Assembly (NCBI GenBank): GCA_000708835.1
Contig: DF237647.1
Span: 1 to 42,571, forward strand
DNA: 42,571 nucleotides
Direction of reading: 5' to 3'
From: Klebsormidium nitens
Taxonomy: Eukaryota > Streptophyta > Klebsormidiophyceae > Klebsormidiales > Klebsormidiaceae
Both the position numbers and the translations under genes were made by a program. Shown in pieces: positions 32,251 to 42,571 of the stretch. Every line of letters begins with the position of its first letter. Position 1 is the stretch's first letter. The notes beneath the pieces are model-generated. The model searched no databases. It saw nothing but the letters and a program-made list of their open reading frames with translations, and was not told the DNA's origin.

Positions 32251-33498
32251 GCTACGCCGGTTGTCGTGTTAAGTAAAATGAATGAGGGTAGTCAACAAGT
32301 GCAAAAGTGAAACGTGGCCCTCTTATGCCCGGGGTCAGACTGCGTGACGAGCTCACGCGTGATGCTTTTGGTGTGAACCAAAACGGCGGCTTTTCAAAAG
32401 GGGCAAGAACATCAGATGTGCAGTGCGATTGAATTGAGCTCATTTCTCTGCTTCTAATGGAATTACTCATGACGTCTTCGATTGGCACCAACCGTCCGGC
32501 GTCAACGTCTAACGCTTGCTTCAATCGAAGTCGTTTGATGGCGCATTCCTGGTACATCTGATTGCATGAAGATACTCGATGCACCTGGCAAGCAATCCTT
32601 AATCAAGCGCGCGCTAACATCTGATATCGCATATGCCCGGATACAGTCCGGCTTGCACGCGTGTGATGCAATGATGGCCCGCATTCAGATCGATGGGGAT
32701 TCCATATGTGGCAACTATACACAAGCTTCGTAGGCGCATATTGTCATCATCCCTATACATGAGGAGCTTGCATGATATTTGACATGAGTCCGATTCCGCA
32801 GCCAGCACATGCGCGCGCGGTTGCATCTTGCGGGCAGCCGGCTGAGATCTTGAACGATCTAACTCTAGACCTTCGAGGTCCTGACCCATGTGCATGCATG
32901 ATAAATGTGCCAGTCGTTAATCGTGTGCCGCTCCTGAAACCCCTTGGTGGCTATTGATGTCTGCATGGTTGCGCAGCATGTTAAGTGCCCCAACGAGCTC
33001 GCAAATGCTGTCTCTCAACCGGCTTGCTCACATGTGCACACTGGCAATCTGCACCATGTTGCATGTGCATACATATGTCAGTCGCATCATGCTTTAAGGC
33101 GATTCCCTTTGGGAAGAGGCTCTTCGCTCCCCGCAAGGGCAGTCATTGCCAACCTGATCGAAAGAAGTTGCAAAAGCTTTCTTATAGAAGCGTTTTTTAT
33201 CATTTCACCTCAAGTTGCGCCTTAGGGCCAGCCAGCCTCGATACCGTAGTACATCTGAGAATTCGACATTCATCTGAGCAAGCCGCTGCACATCATTTGC
33301 GTGCCTACAGGTCAAAAAGCTAGCTTTTACTGACGCCTCCACTCCACTCCCAGCACTCTTGTATACTAGTAGCACCGAGCCTCAGCTTCGATTCTCACAG
33401 CCCCAACCTAATTGCTTTCGTGTTGACTGCGTGCTATTTGCGATCCCCGCTAGGACGCGTCCTATGTACAATTCGTCAGGCTTTTTTGCCTCAGAGCG
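32251..33498. other. Convergent intergenic region between the acyl-CoA synthetase and FAX genes
   Basis: The two stop codons face each other across about 1.25 kb, which should hold both 3' untranslated regions. From ~32690 to 33080 there are several GCATGTGC/CATGCATG-type motifs. No convincing coding exon, RNA gene or transposon end was seen. Confidence 0.45.
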
Positions 33499-36363
33499 CT
33501 AATCCTGCTTGGGAGGCCGGTTGCCGCCCACACCTTGGACGTAAAGGTAGAAGAGCGTCATGACTGCGCTGATCAGGCCCACCAGTCCTGCATGGGCAAG
33601 GCCAACGGACGTCAAGAGCCTATACAACGAGATTAGACCAAGAAAGACTGATAGAGTTTCAATAGTTAAACGGAGAAACAGAAAGACTCGAAGACCATGT
33701 CGCCCATGTCTGTCGCATTCTGAACGGAACTTGCACATGACCCAGACAGCTATGACTTAATCCAAACCGGGGAGGTGCGACTTCTTTCCGAGTTTGAAGT
33801 CGGTTTCAACTCGTCAAATAGAATCTTCCAATGCCGGTGAAAGGTTTGACCTTCTCTTGGAGACGAATGTTCGGCGAGACAAAGACCTATTTCTGCATTC
33901 CAGCTGACACGACCCTGAAACGTGCCCACACCCACGACATTGGTGACCACTCAAAACAAGAGCCCTGAAGCAAATTCCAAAAATAATCTCAGCTCTTGAG
34001 ATTATACCAAGGGAGTACCAAGGGAGTACTCCTTGGTACTCCCTTGGCAAGGAGTACCAAGGAGCTTAGGTACTCCTTGCCACAACAGTGTGAACGGGTC
34101 AAGGACCAGACAAGAGCGTAGAGGGATACCAAGCCGTGTGTCACATTCGATATTCTCCGAAAGTTGACCACAGCAGATTAATTTGCCTCTGCCAAATCTC
34201 CAATAATGGTAAGAAAAAAGGACCATAACGACAGTTGTTGCTGTTTCCTAGGTCCTCCCGCAAACCATATCAAGGCAGGCCGCAGGCGAGGCTTCCCAAG
34301 AAGCTCACCGTCCGGGATGCAACCACAGGGCCAGATGACACAGGCAAATTGAGTTGTGCGCAACGAACTCTAGTTGGCAATCTTTTCCAAGAAGTTCTTA
34401 GGTCGAACTCGGACGACAGGTCACATACAACTTACCTGTTGGAATGAAGTCCGCCTCGCCCTTGACATAAGGGTACCCATTGGCAAAGGCCAGGAAGGAC
34501 GAGATGAAGAGCGAGAGCAGGATGTACGGCGTGTTCCTCTGGCCGGCCTTCCAGGTCTGGAAGCTCAGGTAGCTGCACCCCAGAGCAAGACAGTGAGCAC
34601 ACAGACAAAGGTGGGCGGAAGGAGAGTAGAAACGAAGAAAGGAATGCAACCGGAAGGATTCTAGATGTAACACTGTAAGCGATGGTCTGCTCCTGACGAG
34701 AAACCCCATCTGATTGCACCACACCCCCTTAAGCACCTATGATACGAGGAGGCAGTGAACATCAAGACAGGACAACACAACACGGACAAGGAAAGGAGTG
34801 CACTGTAGCGTAACTGCTGTTTGAAGCACATATACACCGAAAAAGAAGGGGCCCACAGGTAAGGCGGTGTAAGGTGGTACCGGGATAACCTTGGAGAAAT
34901 TTGAGCTGTCTACCATGGAATACACGGTGCTGAAGGGCTCAAAGCAGTGCATCTCTTACAAGATATGGAAACAGGCAGACAGGAAAACCAATAGGTGTCG
35001 CAGATTCAGCAGCAGTGTTTCCAACTTGAATGCAAAAGTGTTTCTAAAGTGGGAGTCCCGTGCATCTGACAGAAAGATGGGGCTGCATCAACAGTAGCTC
35101 CCATTGCGTTTTCCAACCTTACCAAGTTTTGAATACGCTTTGTCAGACATCCAAACAAGGCAGCAGGCAGTGACAACTTGTGGTCTGCTTCATAGAACAT
35201 CCATCTATTCTTCAGCACTCCACTTGCTGAAAGTTCTTTCATGTGAACCGACATTTTTAACAAGTCTTTCATTGCTAGTTTGATCATGGGCCGATGTACC
35301 CACCTGAGCGCAGTTTGCAGCACGCCAAGGCCGACACCTGGCAGCAGAGTGGTTGGATCCTTCTCTGCTGCGAACCAGACAAAGCCGCCCAGGAGGAGGA
35401 TGATGCCTGCGAAGGAGAAAGCTAACAAGGTCACCAAGACAGTATCTGACTTTCAACCTGATACTGACTTCCAAGCAGGGGGTTTCCCAGTTTGAAGTAG
35501 GTAAGTGGTGCAATAAATGAGTTGTGGCATTTGTTGGACAGAATTGTCATAAAGCTTCGGTCAGCACTGCTGAGGCCCCTGCCGCAATGGCTGGATGATT
35601 CCACAGCAGCATAGTATTGATAACACTCTCTGCAAGTTGACAAATCATTCAGAGGACAAGCCAACTTGTACCCTACGGATAGCTGATGATGTCGCGCATG
35701 CTCTTGCGACACGGCTTCAAAATGGAGTATCAGCATGCTTTAGCAGCTCCTCCACAAAACATTTGCTTGCCATGTGATTAGTTGTGCTGGCGCTCCAACT
35801 CAAGCTCTGCAGACCATTGAAATGCAAGCAATCTACGGATCTAGTGCTTCTCTCATGCATGCACCTACGTCTTGATTGTACATGCATGTGGATTTGGATG
35901 TGTAAAGAACTTCCTAGACCAATTTTCAATGACTTTGAACCTCGTCCTTCTTCCCCGCCACGTGCTTGCCAGCATTTAAGATGTTCGATGAGAGTCTATC
36001 TACAATGGGGCACGTCATCTCGGAACCAGCGTCAAGCTGCAAATGCCACAAACTTGGAAACATACCATACGGAATGCCGAGGCAGAAGTCGTGAATCACT
36101 GCCCCCTTCTTCGCTGCCGCCCTTGAATGCGCCTTCTTCAGCTCGTCAGCGGCCCCCTTAACCCTCTCCGAAGCTTGCGTCGCAGCTGCTGTTAGCTCCT
36201 CTTTGCCTTTTTGAAGAATCTCCTCTGCCCCTTCCGCAGCATGTGCGACTGTCTCTCCAACCTTCTCCTTGCCCTTCTGGAGAGTGTCTGACACCGCCTT
36301 GGCGGTCTTGTCAAATTCCGTCTCCGCCTCGTGCTTTACATTCTCGCCCTTTGTCGGCGCCAT
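33499..36363 (-). CDS. FAX-type fatty acid export protein (Tmemb_14 family)
   Basis: Four phase-consistent exons: 36363-36066, 35406-35304, 34572-34436, 33587-33499; 208 aa. Plant FAX proteins of this family sit in the plastid inner envelope or other membranes and move free fatty acids out. Residues 1-~85 form a long Lys/Glu/Ala-rich predicted amphipathic helix with repeated KGKE and AAEGAEE patterns, reminiscent of the apolipoprotein-like extension of some FAX members and of LEA helices. Then comes KKGAVIHDFCLGIPYG, typical of the family, followed by hydrophobic helices: IILLLGGFVWFAA, LLPGVGLGVLQTAL, TPYILLSLFISSFLAFANGY and GLVGLISAVMTLFYLYVQGV, with FIPTG at the last junction. The acceptor at 33588 (CATGCAG) was chosen because the alternative TATAG site upstream gives an immediate stop. 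A classical transit peptide is not evident. Which FAX subgroup this is remains open. Confidence 0.88.
34007..34081. repeat. Two adjacent inverted repeats built from GAGTACC/CCAAGG units in a FAX intron
   Basis: CCAAGGGAGTACCAAGG (34007-34023) pairs exactly with 34031-34047 across a 7-base loop. The second unit, GGCAAGGAGTACC (34046-34058), pairs exactly with 34069-34081 across a 10-base loop, and the two hairpins overlap by two bases. All arms are versions of the same short sequence, so this looks like a rearranged simple repeat. It is in intron 3 of the FAX gene (33588-34435). Confidence 0.85.
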
Positions 36364-38898
36364 GATGGAGGTCAATGGAGAACAACCTCACAATTGTTGT
36401 TCGCTTCGAGACAACAAACAAAGATCGGCCGGTTCTCCTATCGCTTCCCTGGCTCCCTTCAGAATCAAACTTCAAAGTGTTGATGGCTAGCTTGACAGCC
36501 CACAGGCACACGCCAAAACCTTGAAGTTCGTCTCAATTGAAGTTGGCCGACCCACTATTGGCTAAGAGCTTTGCCACTTGTACCACGTGGCCCTTCCGAG
36601 TTGCATCATTTCCTCGATCGAGGGCAAAGTCATGGTTTGTGCCAGCTGTTTGCGAAATCAAATTGAAGCCTGAGCACTGACAAAGAGCATTGCGATCCGA
36701 GATGGTAACTCTTCATTTATCAACGCCCAGATTTTCCTGAGTCCTGGGTGCTCTCAGACGCCGTCCCTCCCTAATGGACCCTTCGGGCGGACCACCACCC
36801 CGCTCTCTCTCAGACCGATAGAACTTTCGGGAAATTGGATATCTTGTGGGTGAAAGTGTCCAACTGTGGTCCAACTCGTCATCAACGGTCTCGGTGCGGT
36901 CTCGATCGCATCCGATAGCTTCTGAGGAATAAAAGGATTTATTCCTGAGGATGTGTTTTGCGTGTCAGAGAATGTGAATACCGCCAGTATTTTATTTACG
37001 ACTTGGAGCTTTGTTGCGATGGTTACAAATCCCCATGATTCACACTCCGTTCTCCGGACTAATCTTTGCTTCTGAAGTTCCGATAGTCACATTAGAGCCA
37101 TGGAGCACGGTCTCCGGCAGACCCGGGATAGTTTGTTGACTCTACAGCTTGCTACGGCTGTAAGTCATGTCCGGACTCAATCTGACCCTACAAGAGACCT
37201 AACAAAGCTAGAGTCCTTCGATGGACATACCTATGCATTATAGCGACTTGTGGTACCATGCAAGTAAGTTCTATGTCCCACTGAATTCCGACGGCAGATT
37301 AGCTATCCCGAAAATGGCTCTAGGCCTCTTCAGTTACGCGACGAGTGCCTTAAATTTGCCCTTTAATTATGACCAACTACAACAATTTACTACTCCTAGC
37401 GGCATTTTTGCCCTTGGTGATGCATTTGTAGAGCAGGTCCCACGCAGGTCCACAATGGTGTCGATTTGGTCACAGGCCCCATCGCTGAACGCATAGTTGC
37501 ACAATTCGCCTTCGCCGTAATGATACGCGTATCACATATCGTGCAACTATGGCTGAACGGCTCTTCCGCGTCCTCGGTAGACGCTAGTGTTGCTGCCGCA
37601 GCTTCCGCAATGGCACGGGTGCGCTGCAGAGCCTTCTCCGTGTGCTCGGTGGTTGTTTCCTCGGTTGTTTTGGTTGCACCCTTGGGGTTTGGGATGCAGT
37701 GCTCGATGACGAGGCCTTTTAAGTTTGTCCATGACGTTCTGCCGGATGGAGAGGTATTCCTCCCAAGCGGCATCGAGGCTCTTACGCGAGCCGAAGCACG
37801 CTCCCCACGTGCGCGCTTTTGCTGGCCGCGCTTGGTGAAGAGGCACCAGGCTGCACTCGGGAGTTGATGGTGTCGCGTTCAAAGCCCGCCGCCAGTAGGG
37901 GTTCCTGGACGTCGATCTTTTATAAACTCGTTGAGGAACCTGTCCGGGGCGCTGGTTTTGCTAGATCAGGATGTGAGATCGATGCATCCATTCACTATGA
38001 TAGTGACTAGATCAAATCTGTAGGTAGGTACCTCTTATTGCTTCCACCAGACTTCAGAGGTTTTTGAAAGACGTGTATAAAGACGAATTACAATGTACAG
38101 CTAAGTTTCGGATGAGTTGCTTTGCAATGGGATGTCTGACTGAATTACACAAATGGTCGAGTTCCTTGGCGAGTCGAAAGGGGGTTGCTCACCAATTTGT
38201 CGTTTAGGTAAGACTGCGGTCGAGACTATCATTCAGTCAACTCGATATGTCACATGAAGTCTGCTTGGGATGTCCTAAAATATTGCTTCAGATATACATT
38301 TAATATTGAACACTCATCACAAAGTCTGGGAAGGAGGGTACCTATATTGGAGACATTAACAGCAATCAACAACCTTCACGATCAATCTTCCAGCACACTG
38401 CACCAACAACTCTTGAGGCAAGTTCCGCAAGCCTGGCCGTGAAATTACAAAACTTACAGCGTTAGCCTTATAATTGGAATATCAAAGAGCATCCGGTCCA
38501 AGTTGCACTCCCAATCTCCGACATTCAAAGCCATGCATTACTACATCTATTGTACAAGCTAGGACATTGTTCTATGCAATCTGCACCCCCTAGCCACAAC
38601 AATCTAATGAGTAGTGCTTGAACACATTCCTTATAAAATATCCAGAACTTCTGTAGACTCGCTTGCTTCTCAAAAAGAACTGGCCAACCATTCCTGTTTG
38701 ATGGATTGGCAACAGCCTGCCTACTGTATAGCGGTGACTTCATATCAAACCCACTGTAATTCTCCCTAGACCCAAAACACAGCCTATAGACAGCCCTACA
38801 CGAAACCTCCCGTGTTTGAATTCCAGATTGTCAAACTGCAAAATGTACGCAATCGTGACATACGCGCGAATTACTGGTCATAAGCCAGGACCCAACAA
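36364..38898. other. Large intergenic region upstream of FAX
   Basis: About 2.5 kb with no confident gene. The first ~800 bp upstream of the FAX start presumably holds its promoter. 37380-37940 has a codon-like but broken coding character on the minus strand and is listed separately. 38000-38898 is AT-richer, with a TAGGTAGGTACCT motif near 38021, and shows nothing recognisable. Confidence 0.4.
37380..37940 (-). pseudogene. Possible frame-broken coding remnant of unknown family
   Basis: Reading the minus strand, protein-like stretches follow one another in different frames: SRKSLDAAWEEYLSIRQN, then KGLVIEHCIPNPKGATKTTE, then EDAEEPFSHSCTICDTR, then GELCNYAFSDGACDQIDTIV. The switches have no splice consensus at the joins, which suggests frameshift decay, though sequencing error or unusual splicing is possible. 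A short inverted repeat CATAGTTGCAC/GTGCAACTATG lies at one frame switch. I recognise no domain, and no function is proposed. Confidence 0.3.
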
Positions 38899-41237
38899 CT
38901 ACTCGTGAGGCCGAGCAGACCACAAGGAGCTCAGCGCGCGAAGACGGGAGAAGTAGTCGCCCATGGCAAGTAGTCCTTGGGCAGTTTGCCTTGTGTTGAG
39001 CACCTTAGCCATCTGCTGAAGCATTTGCTGCCTGAGACTGTCAGCCTGCACAAACCACGTAGACCAGGTCAGTGCATACTTGAGGATTACTTCTACCTAC
39101 TTTACAGATTCGAACAATGACCTGTGAACTTCAAACTTGATCACAAGATTGCACATTCTCCGACTGAGGCGCGTTCAACACTGTCACAAAGTGCAAATAG
39201 GATGGGCGAATTCCACAGATGCAGATCTTTTAGAATTCTCCAAACAATTGAGACATTCTCCGCATGAGTTGTCTGTATCAAGTTGTGGCCTCACCTGCCG
39301 GACAAACGTTTCAAGGGCCCCGAGCTTGCCCATCGCGATAGCCATTTGGCCCATGTAGTTGGCCATGTTTGGGACAGTGGAGATGCTGCCAGTGCTGAGG
39401 GTGTCGGCCAGGCTTTGTTGCAAGGCTTCCATGCCCTGGGACAGGGCGTCCTCTGCTTGCTGGCTCTGCTGCTGGAGGTTGCACACGCTCAGGAGTTGGG
39501 ACTCAGTCAGGGGCTCAATCTGGGGGATGAGAATCTGCAAAGAAAAGGGAGAAGGGTAATGCCACAGTTGATGAAGCTTGGTGAAACAACTGCAGGGGAG
39601 CTGTGCGCTGTGTTCAAACTGGGAAGGCATGGGGGCCCTGCTGAAACCACAGGCCTTTCAGAATTTGGCAACCATTTGGGCAGGGGGGAATGTCTGGTGG
39701 GAAGCAAAACCATCACTTCGAATTGGCAACCTGCATGAATGTTAGACGACTTTTAAACTGCTGTAAGGCTGGTAGGATCTGACCAAAGTGCAAGACCGAC
39801 TGTCCTATCAGTACTGAACAGGTGAGAGGCGTCGTTTCGGGGCAAAAGCTCCTGAGGGGCTTAGACTAAGTGCACACAACATCACTTGTCTTCTGACAGA
39901 CGAGTCCGTGCTGAGGGGCATCAAGCCTACTGATGGACAGAGTGAGCGTACCTTGAGCATCTCAGAGGGCCGAAAACCCCCCATCCAAAGGAAGCAGCGC
40001 TCAGCTGGAGTTTTCCAGGTGCCAGACATGAGATGGAAGACATCGGCCTTGGCAGCTTCGCTCTTCAGCCTGAAGATGGTGTCATAGTGCGCCAGACTCT
40101 TGTCCACGAGTTTTTTCAACTCGGCATCTGGGAGATGGTTCTGCAAGTGCAACCAAGTATGGGTTAGAGGAGTGCAACTAGTAAGGATCAGAGGCAGTGA
40201 AGAGATTAGTTCACCAGGAACTAATTCAAAGGCAAATTATATAATTGCAAAGCAGTACCACTCACTGGCTTACATTCAGAGCAGTTCAAGAAGGAAAGGT
40301 GCACTGCAAGATTGAGACAGGACCCAATATAGAATACATGCAGGTTCAACCTGCCCCGACAAAGCACCTAAGAAACAACTCTTCACTGATTCCACACCTG
40401 GTTAGTCAGGAGACAATCCCCTCTACACGGTCCTGTCAAGGAAACAATGGTCAAAGCCCTTGGACAATGAGCGCGGCAAATTACCTGCAGGGCAGTCCGG
40501 GTGTCTGCCAGAGTCCTCTGCTGCTCTTCAACCCATCTGACGTACTCCATGTCAAACGCCGCTACAGCAGGGTTTACTTGGGCCCCATTGACACCTGCTG
40601 CTGCTGTATGTGGCTGGACCCCCTGTCGACGAGCCTGCTGCAGCTCCTCTTCCAACTGCTGCAGCCTGATTCTGCTTGCCTCCAATTGTTGCACGTACGC
40701 CTTCTTGCGCAGCCGAGACTTCCGGGCAGCCTCTCTGTTCTGTGCCAACCGCCGCTCCCGCCCAAAGAAGTCCGAAACTGTCTGAGGCATCTAGAATGAC
40801 AAGGGTCCCAGTCTCAGTTCCCCTTCCCAAACAAGAAGCAAGCTATGCTCAGGCAAGACTTGCTGATCCCCAGGACAGGAGTATTCAAGGCTCTCTTGAC
40901 AAACGAGCATTCATTGTGCAATAAGTTGCAAACCCTTCAATGGCAGTCTGTTTGATGGCAGTCTGTTTGACAGCAACACCCCCACAGAATGCATCATGTC
41001 CTTTGTCTTCAATAAGGTGCTCACCTTATCGCTCTGAGAATCATCTTGCTCATTGTCACTGAGCGTCTCATCCATTGACTGGAGCCTCATATCCGAATCC
41101 ATGACCTTCGACTCCCCAAGGAATGCCCTACTAGCCTCCTGCTGCTGCTGCTGACTTAACAAGCTAATATTACCAAAGATGCTCGAGGAGAACGGGCTGC
41201 TAGCTAACTGCGGCGGCTGTCGCTGAAAGAAGCTCAT
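38899..41237 (-). CDS. TGA-type bZIP transcription factor with DOG1-like domain
   Basis: Five phase-0 exons: 41237-41025, 40790-40485, 40140-39952, 39534-39295, 39045-38899; 364 aa, the usual size of TGA factors. In land plants these nuclear factors bind TGACG (as-1) elements and act in defence, detoxification and development, often with NPR1-like partners. The N-terminus has a five-Gln run and a Ser/acidic stretch. The basic region RRLAQNREAARKSRLRKKAY carries the N-x7-R signature, followed by a short zipper with heptad leucines (VQQLE, RLQQLEEEL). The DOG1-like C-terminal region is complete: EYVRWVEEQQR, FHLMSGTWKTPAERCFLWMG, GGFRPSEMLK, MANYMGQMAIAMGKL and DYFSRLRALSSLWSARP before the stop. 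Intron 1 (40791-41024) contains an exact 15-bp tandem duplication (40941-40970). ATG12 ends 63 bp upstream of the start codon. Confidence 0.95.
40941..40970. repeat. Exact 15-bp tandem duplication in TGA intron 1
   Basis: TGGCAGTCTGTTTGA occurs twice back to back. It is a simple replication-slippage type repeat with no visible effect on the coding frame. Confidence 0.85.
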
Positions 41238-41300
41238 ACTCTCAACCTTGAGTGCTCTTATTGCTTCAATGCTTCGAACAGCTGTCCCTCTGCGGTGCAG

Positions 41301-41948
41301 CTAACCCCAAGCAAGGGAGCATGCGTAGTTGACGACCAACTTCCCCTCCAGGGCAAAGTTGTCAAACAGGTCTGCCACGAGCTCGTCGGGATTGGGCGAG
41401 AATGCACTGTTGATATACACAAACAGAGTGTCCCTGTGAATCTGCTTCCGAAGGAACTCTATAACTTTAGCAAACCTCTCTGCAGCCCCAATCTGCAAGA
41501 CAGGATACAAGAAGCATCAAACATTGTTCACAGATGGGCCCAGAGTATATGAGCTGCCTCGCAATGCCACAATGCCCTCGACTGGAGCTGTCTCAGACCA
41601 CATGATAATAGAACCACTGTAGCCTATGCAGGCATCTTCTGATAAGGGCAACCGACAATGATTGAGAATCTTACCTTAAACTTGCTGACCTTCAAAATAG
41701 GGGCATCCCCAGTTGCTCTAAAGAGGACCACAACTGCAGAATGCAGAAAAGCACATCAACAAACAAACTCCCTGCATCTGAACAAGAGCGCTGATGACAG
41801 ATTTCTCTTGGGCATACACCATTGAAGCCCCAAAAGCTCCAAACTGAGCACGACAAGCCCTCTCCTTCCAAACTAGCCCACCCTGCTCCACTGCCAACGA
41901 ACGTTCAATGCTCTCACCCTTCTTGCTTTGGGCCGCCTCCACCTGCAT
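41301..41948 (-). CDS. ATG12: Autophagy ubiquitin-like protein ATG12
   Basis: Three phase-consistent exons: 41948-41918, 41733-41675, 41492-41301; 93 aa, matching the ~95 aa of plant ATG12. ATG12 is activated by ATG7, passed to ATG10 and joined through its C-terminal Gly to a Lys of ATG5; the conjugate then promotes ATG8 lipidation in autophagosome formation. Visible motifs: [51 protein letters not shown] and the terminal [12 protein letters not shown]. The protein ends at that Gly, so no C-terminal processing is needed. Start chosen: [10 protein letters not shown], which puts the core at the usual distance from the N-terminus. The same frame stays open upstream to an ATG at 42092, which would add 48 residues and is less likely. 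Confidence 0.92.
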
Positions 41949-42170
41949 GGCCAAAGTCCACGAGCGTCCAACTTCCTTGCCCGTCCAGTCAGCGCAACAG
42001 CCCGGGCCCCAGCTCAGCTGTTTTGAAAGGCTAGGAACCAGATTCAGAGGAGGCGGACGCTCTCGCTCGCATGAAACTTGAAAGCTGTCCACCTGGTAGC
42101 TGCGTGAGATCTTGAGATGATGACCGAATCAATTGCGTGCTTGTGTCAGGGGAGTTGCTTCTGACTTCAG
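41949..42170. other. Short upstream region of ATG12
   Basis: This holds the ATG12 5' region. An ATG in the ATG12 frame at 42090-42092 opens a 48-codon extension without family resemblance. If the partial gene proposed at 42171-42365 is real, the whole ATG12 promoter must fit in about 220 bp or overlap that gene. Confidence 0.35.
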
Positions 42171-42365
42171 TCACGGCCGGGCGCCCCCGTACAGCCAGCG
42201 TCGGTGCTTGTACACGTCCTCCATCTTCGACGTGCGAACCGTCACATACGTACCCTGAGGGGTTAAGGAACCCACCCACGCCTACGTCAGCTTTGACTCC
42301 GCCGACCGCCAGTACTACCTGCCGGGACTTCAAGTTCCAGTGCGCCGCTTCCCTCGATCTGCGTC
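42171..42365 (-). CDS. Possible last two exons of an unidentified minus-strand gene
   Basis: A 3'-terminal exon is suggested at 42254-42171: acceptor CCCTCAG, then GTYVTVRTSKMEDVYKHRRW and a stop after GGARP. An upstream exon at 42365-42319 (REAAHWNLKSRQ) joins it in phase 0 across a 64-nt intron with a GTAGTA donor. The residues look protein-like and both splice sites are acceptable, but the intron is much shorter than others here and no domain is recognised. The 5' part would lie outside the window. Confidence 0.3.
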
Positions 42366-42571
42366 CTGTGCATGGAGAAGGCACCCGATCGCCGACTTGT
42401 GAAACTAGATGCGGTTATGCCCTAACTAACATCTGAAGCACAAACCGTGTTTACCTGATGGTCACTTCGTATTAATGAACGCGTGCACACCCAGGTGCAT
42501 AGCGCAATGGTACCTACCTACCTCCACTGGAGGTGCCGGGCTTGCCGGGTGCCGTCCGTCGGCCTACCTCA
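42366..42571. other. Right flank with TACCTACC microrepeat
   Basis: Near 42511-42522 the sequence TACCTACCTACC matches the TAGGTA family seen at the left end of the window and near 38021. It is followed by a CCGGC-rich tail like the GC-rich repeats at 660-1560. No gene is recognised. Confidence 0.4.

Noticed and set aside
33588-33616. TATAG acceptor upstream of the last FAX exon
   Set aside because: Joining it to the exon ending at 34436 gives an immediate TGA. The CATGCAG acceptor restores the family motif FIPTGLVGLIS.
41718-42092. 124-codon minus-strand frame as a separate protein or a long ATG12 N-terminus
   Set aside because: Only its [10 protein letters not shown] segment is needed to complete ATG12. 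The frame downstream of the donor is intron, and the upstream extension has no family resemblance.
1-42571. tRNA, rRNA or CRISPR features
   Set aside because: I saw no T-loop/anticodon arrangement, rRNA core or regularly spaced direct-repeat array. A covariance search would be needed to exclude small RNAs.

Overview
This is a nuclear genome window from a green-plant lineage organism, read here as a streptophyte alga or bryophyte-grade plant (Klebsormidium-like). The species guess is inference. The supports are spliced genes with canonical GT-AG introns, a TGA-type bZIP factor with a DOG1-like domain, a plant-type DNA ligase 6 (SNM1 nuclease fold fused to an ATP-dependent ligase), a plant-type sulfite oxidase core, a plastid FAX-type protein and a plant ATG12. 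All gene models were assembled by hand from splice signals and reading-frame phase plus recognition of conserved motifs. No transcript evidence or database search was available.

Layout. 1-2780 is repeat-rich and gene-free; it holds GC-rich dispersed repeats and a MITE-like element with 17-bp perfect terminal inverted repeats. 2781-4577 (+) is a MYB gene of the c-Myb/3R/R2R3 kind; its 3' end is unresolved. 4578-6383 is intergenic and contains a tandem array of TGACGTCA sites. 6384-12881 (-) is an 11-exon gene for a 670-residue protein: an N-terminal degenerate short-chain-dehydrogenase-like region joined to a complete sulfite oxidase core. 14079-26223 (-) is a 16-exon LIG6-type DNA ligase of 1903 residues. 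It shares a 1.07-kb divergent upstream region, containing a perfect 57-bp palindrome, with an acyl-CoA synthetase (27298-32250, +, 7 exons, 670 aa). That gene converges on a FAX/TMEM14 gene (33499-36363, -, 4 exons, 208 aa). 36364-38898 has no confident gene but carries a possible decayed coding remnant. 38899-41237 (-) is the TGA bZIP factor (5 exons, 364 aa), and 41301-41948 (-) is ATG12 (3 exons, 93 aa), whose stop lies only 63 bp upstream of the TGA start codon. The right edge may hold the 3' end of one more minus-strand gene.

How the genes relate. The genes are independent eukaryotic units, not an operon. Three adjacencies deserve attention: LIG6 and the acyl-CoA synthetase are head to head; the acyl-CoA synthetase and FAX genes are neighbours with linked chemistry (fatty-acid activation and fatty-acid export); and ATG12 and TGA are packed so tightly that their transcripts or regulatory regions must overlap. 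The most unusual finding is the SDR-like/sulfite oxidase fusion. Next are the enlarged LIG6 linker (two UBA-like repeats flanking a PIP box) and a tandem triplication of an exon end inside LIG6.
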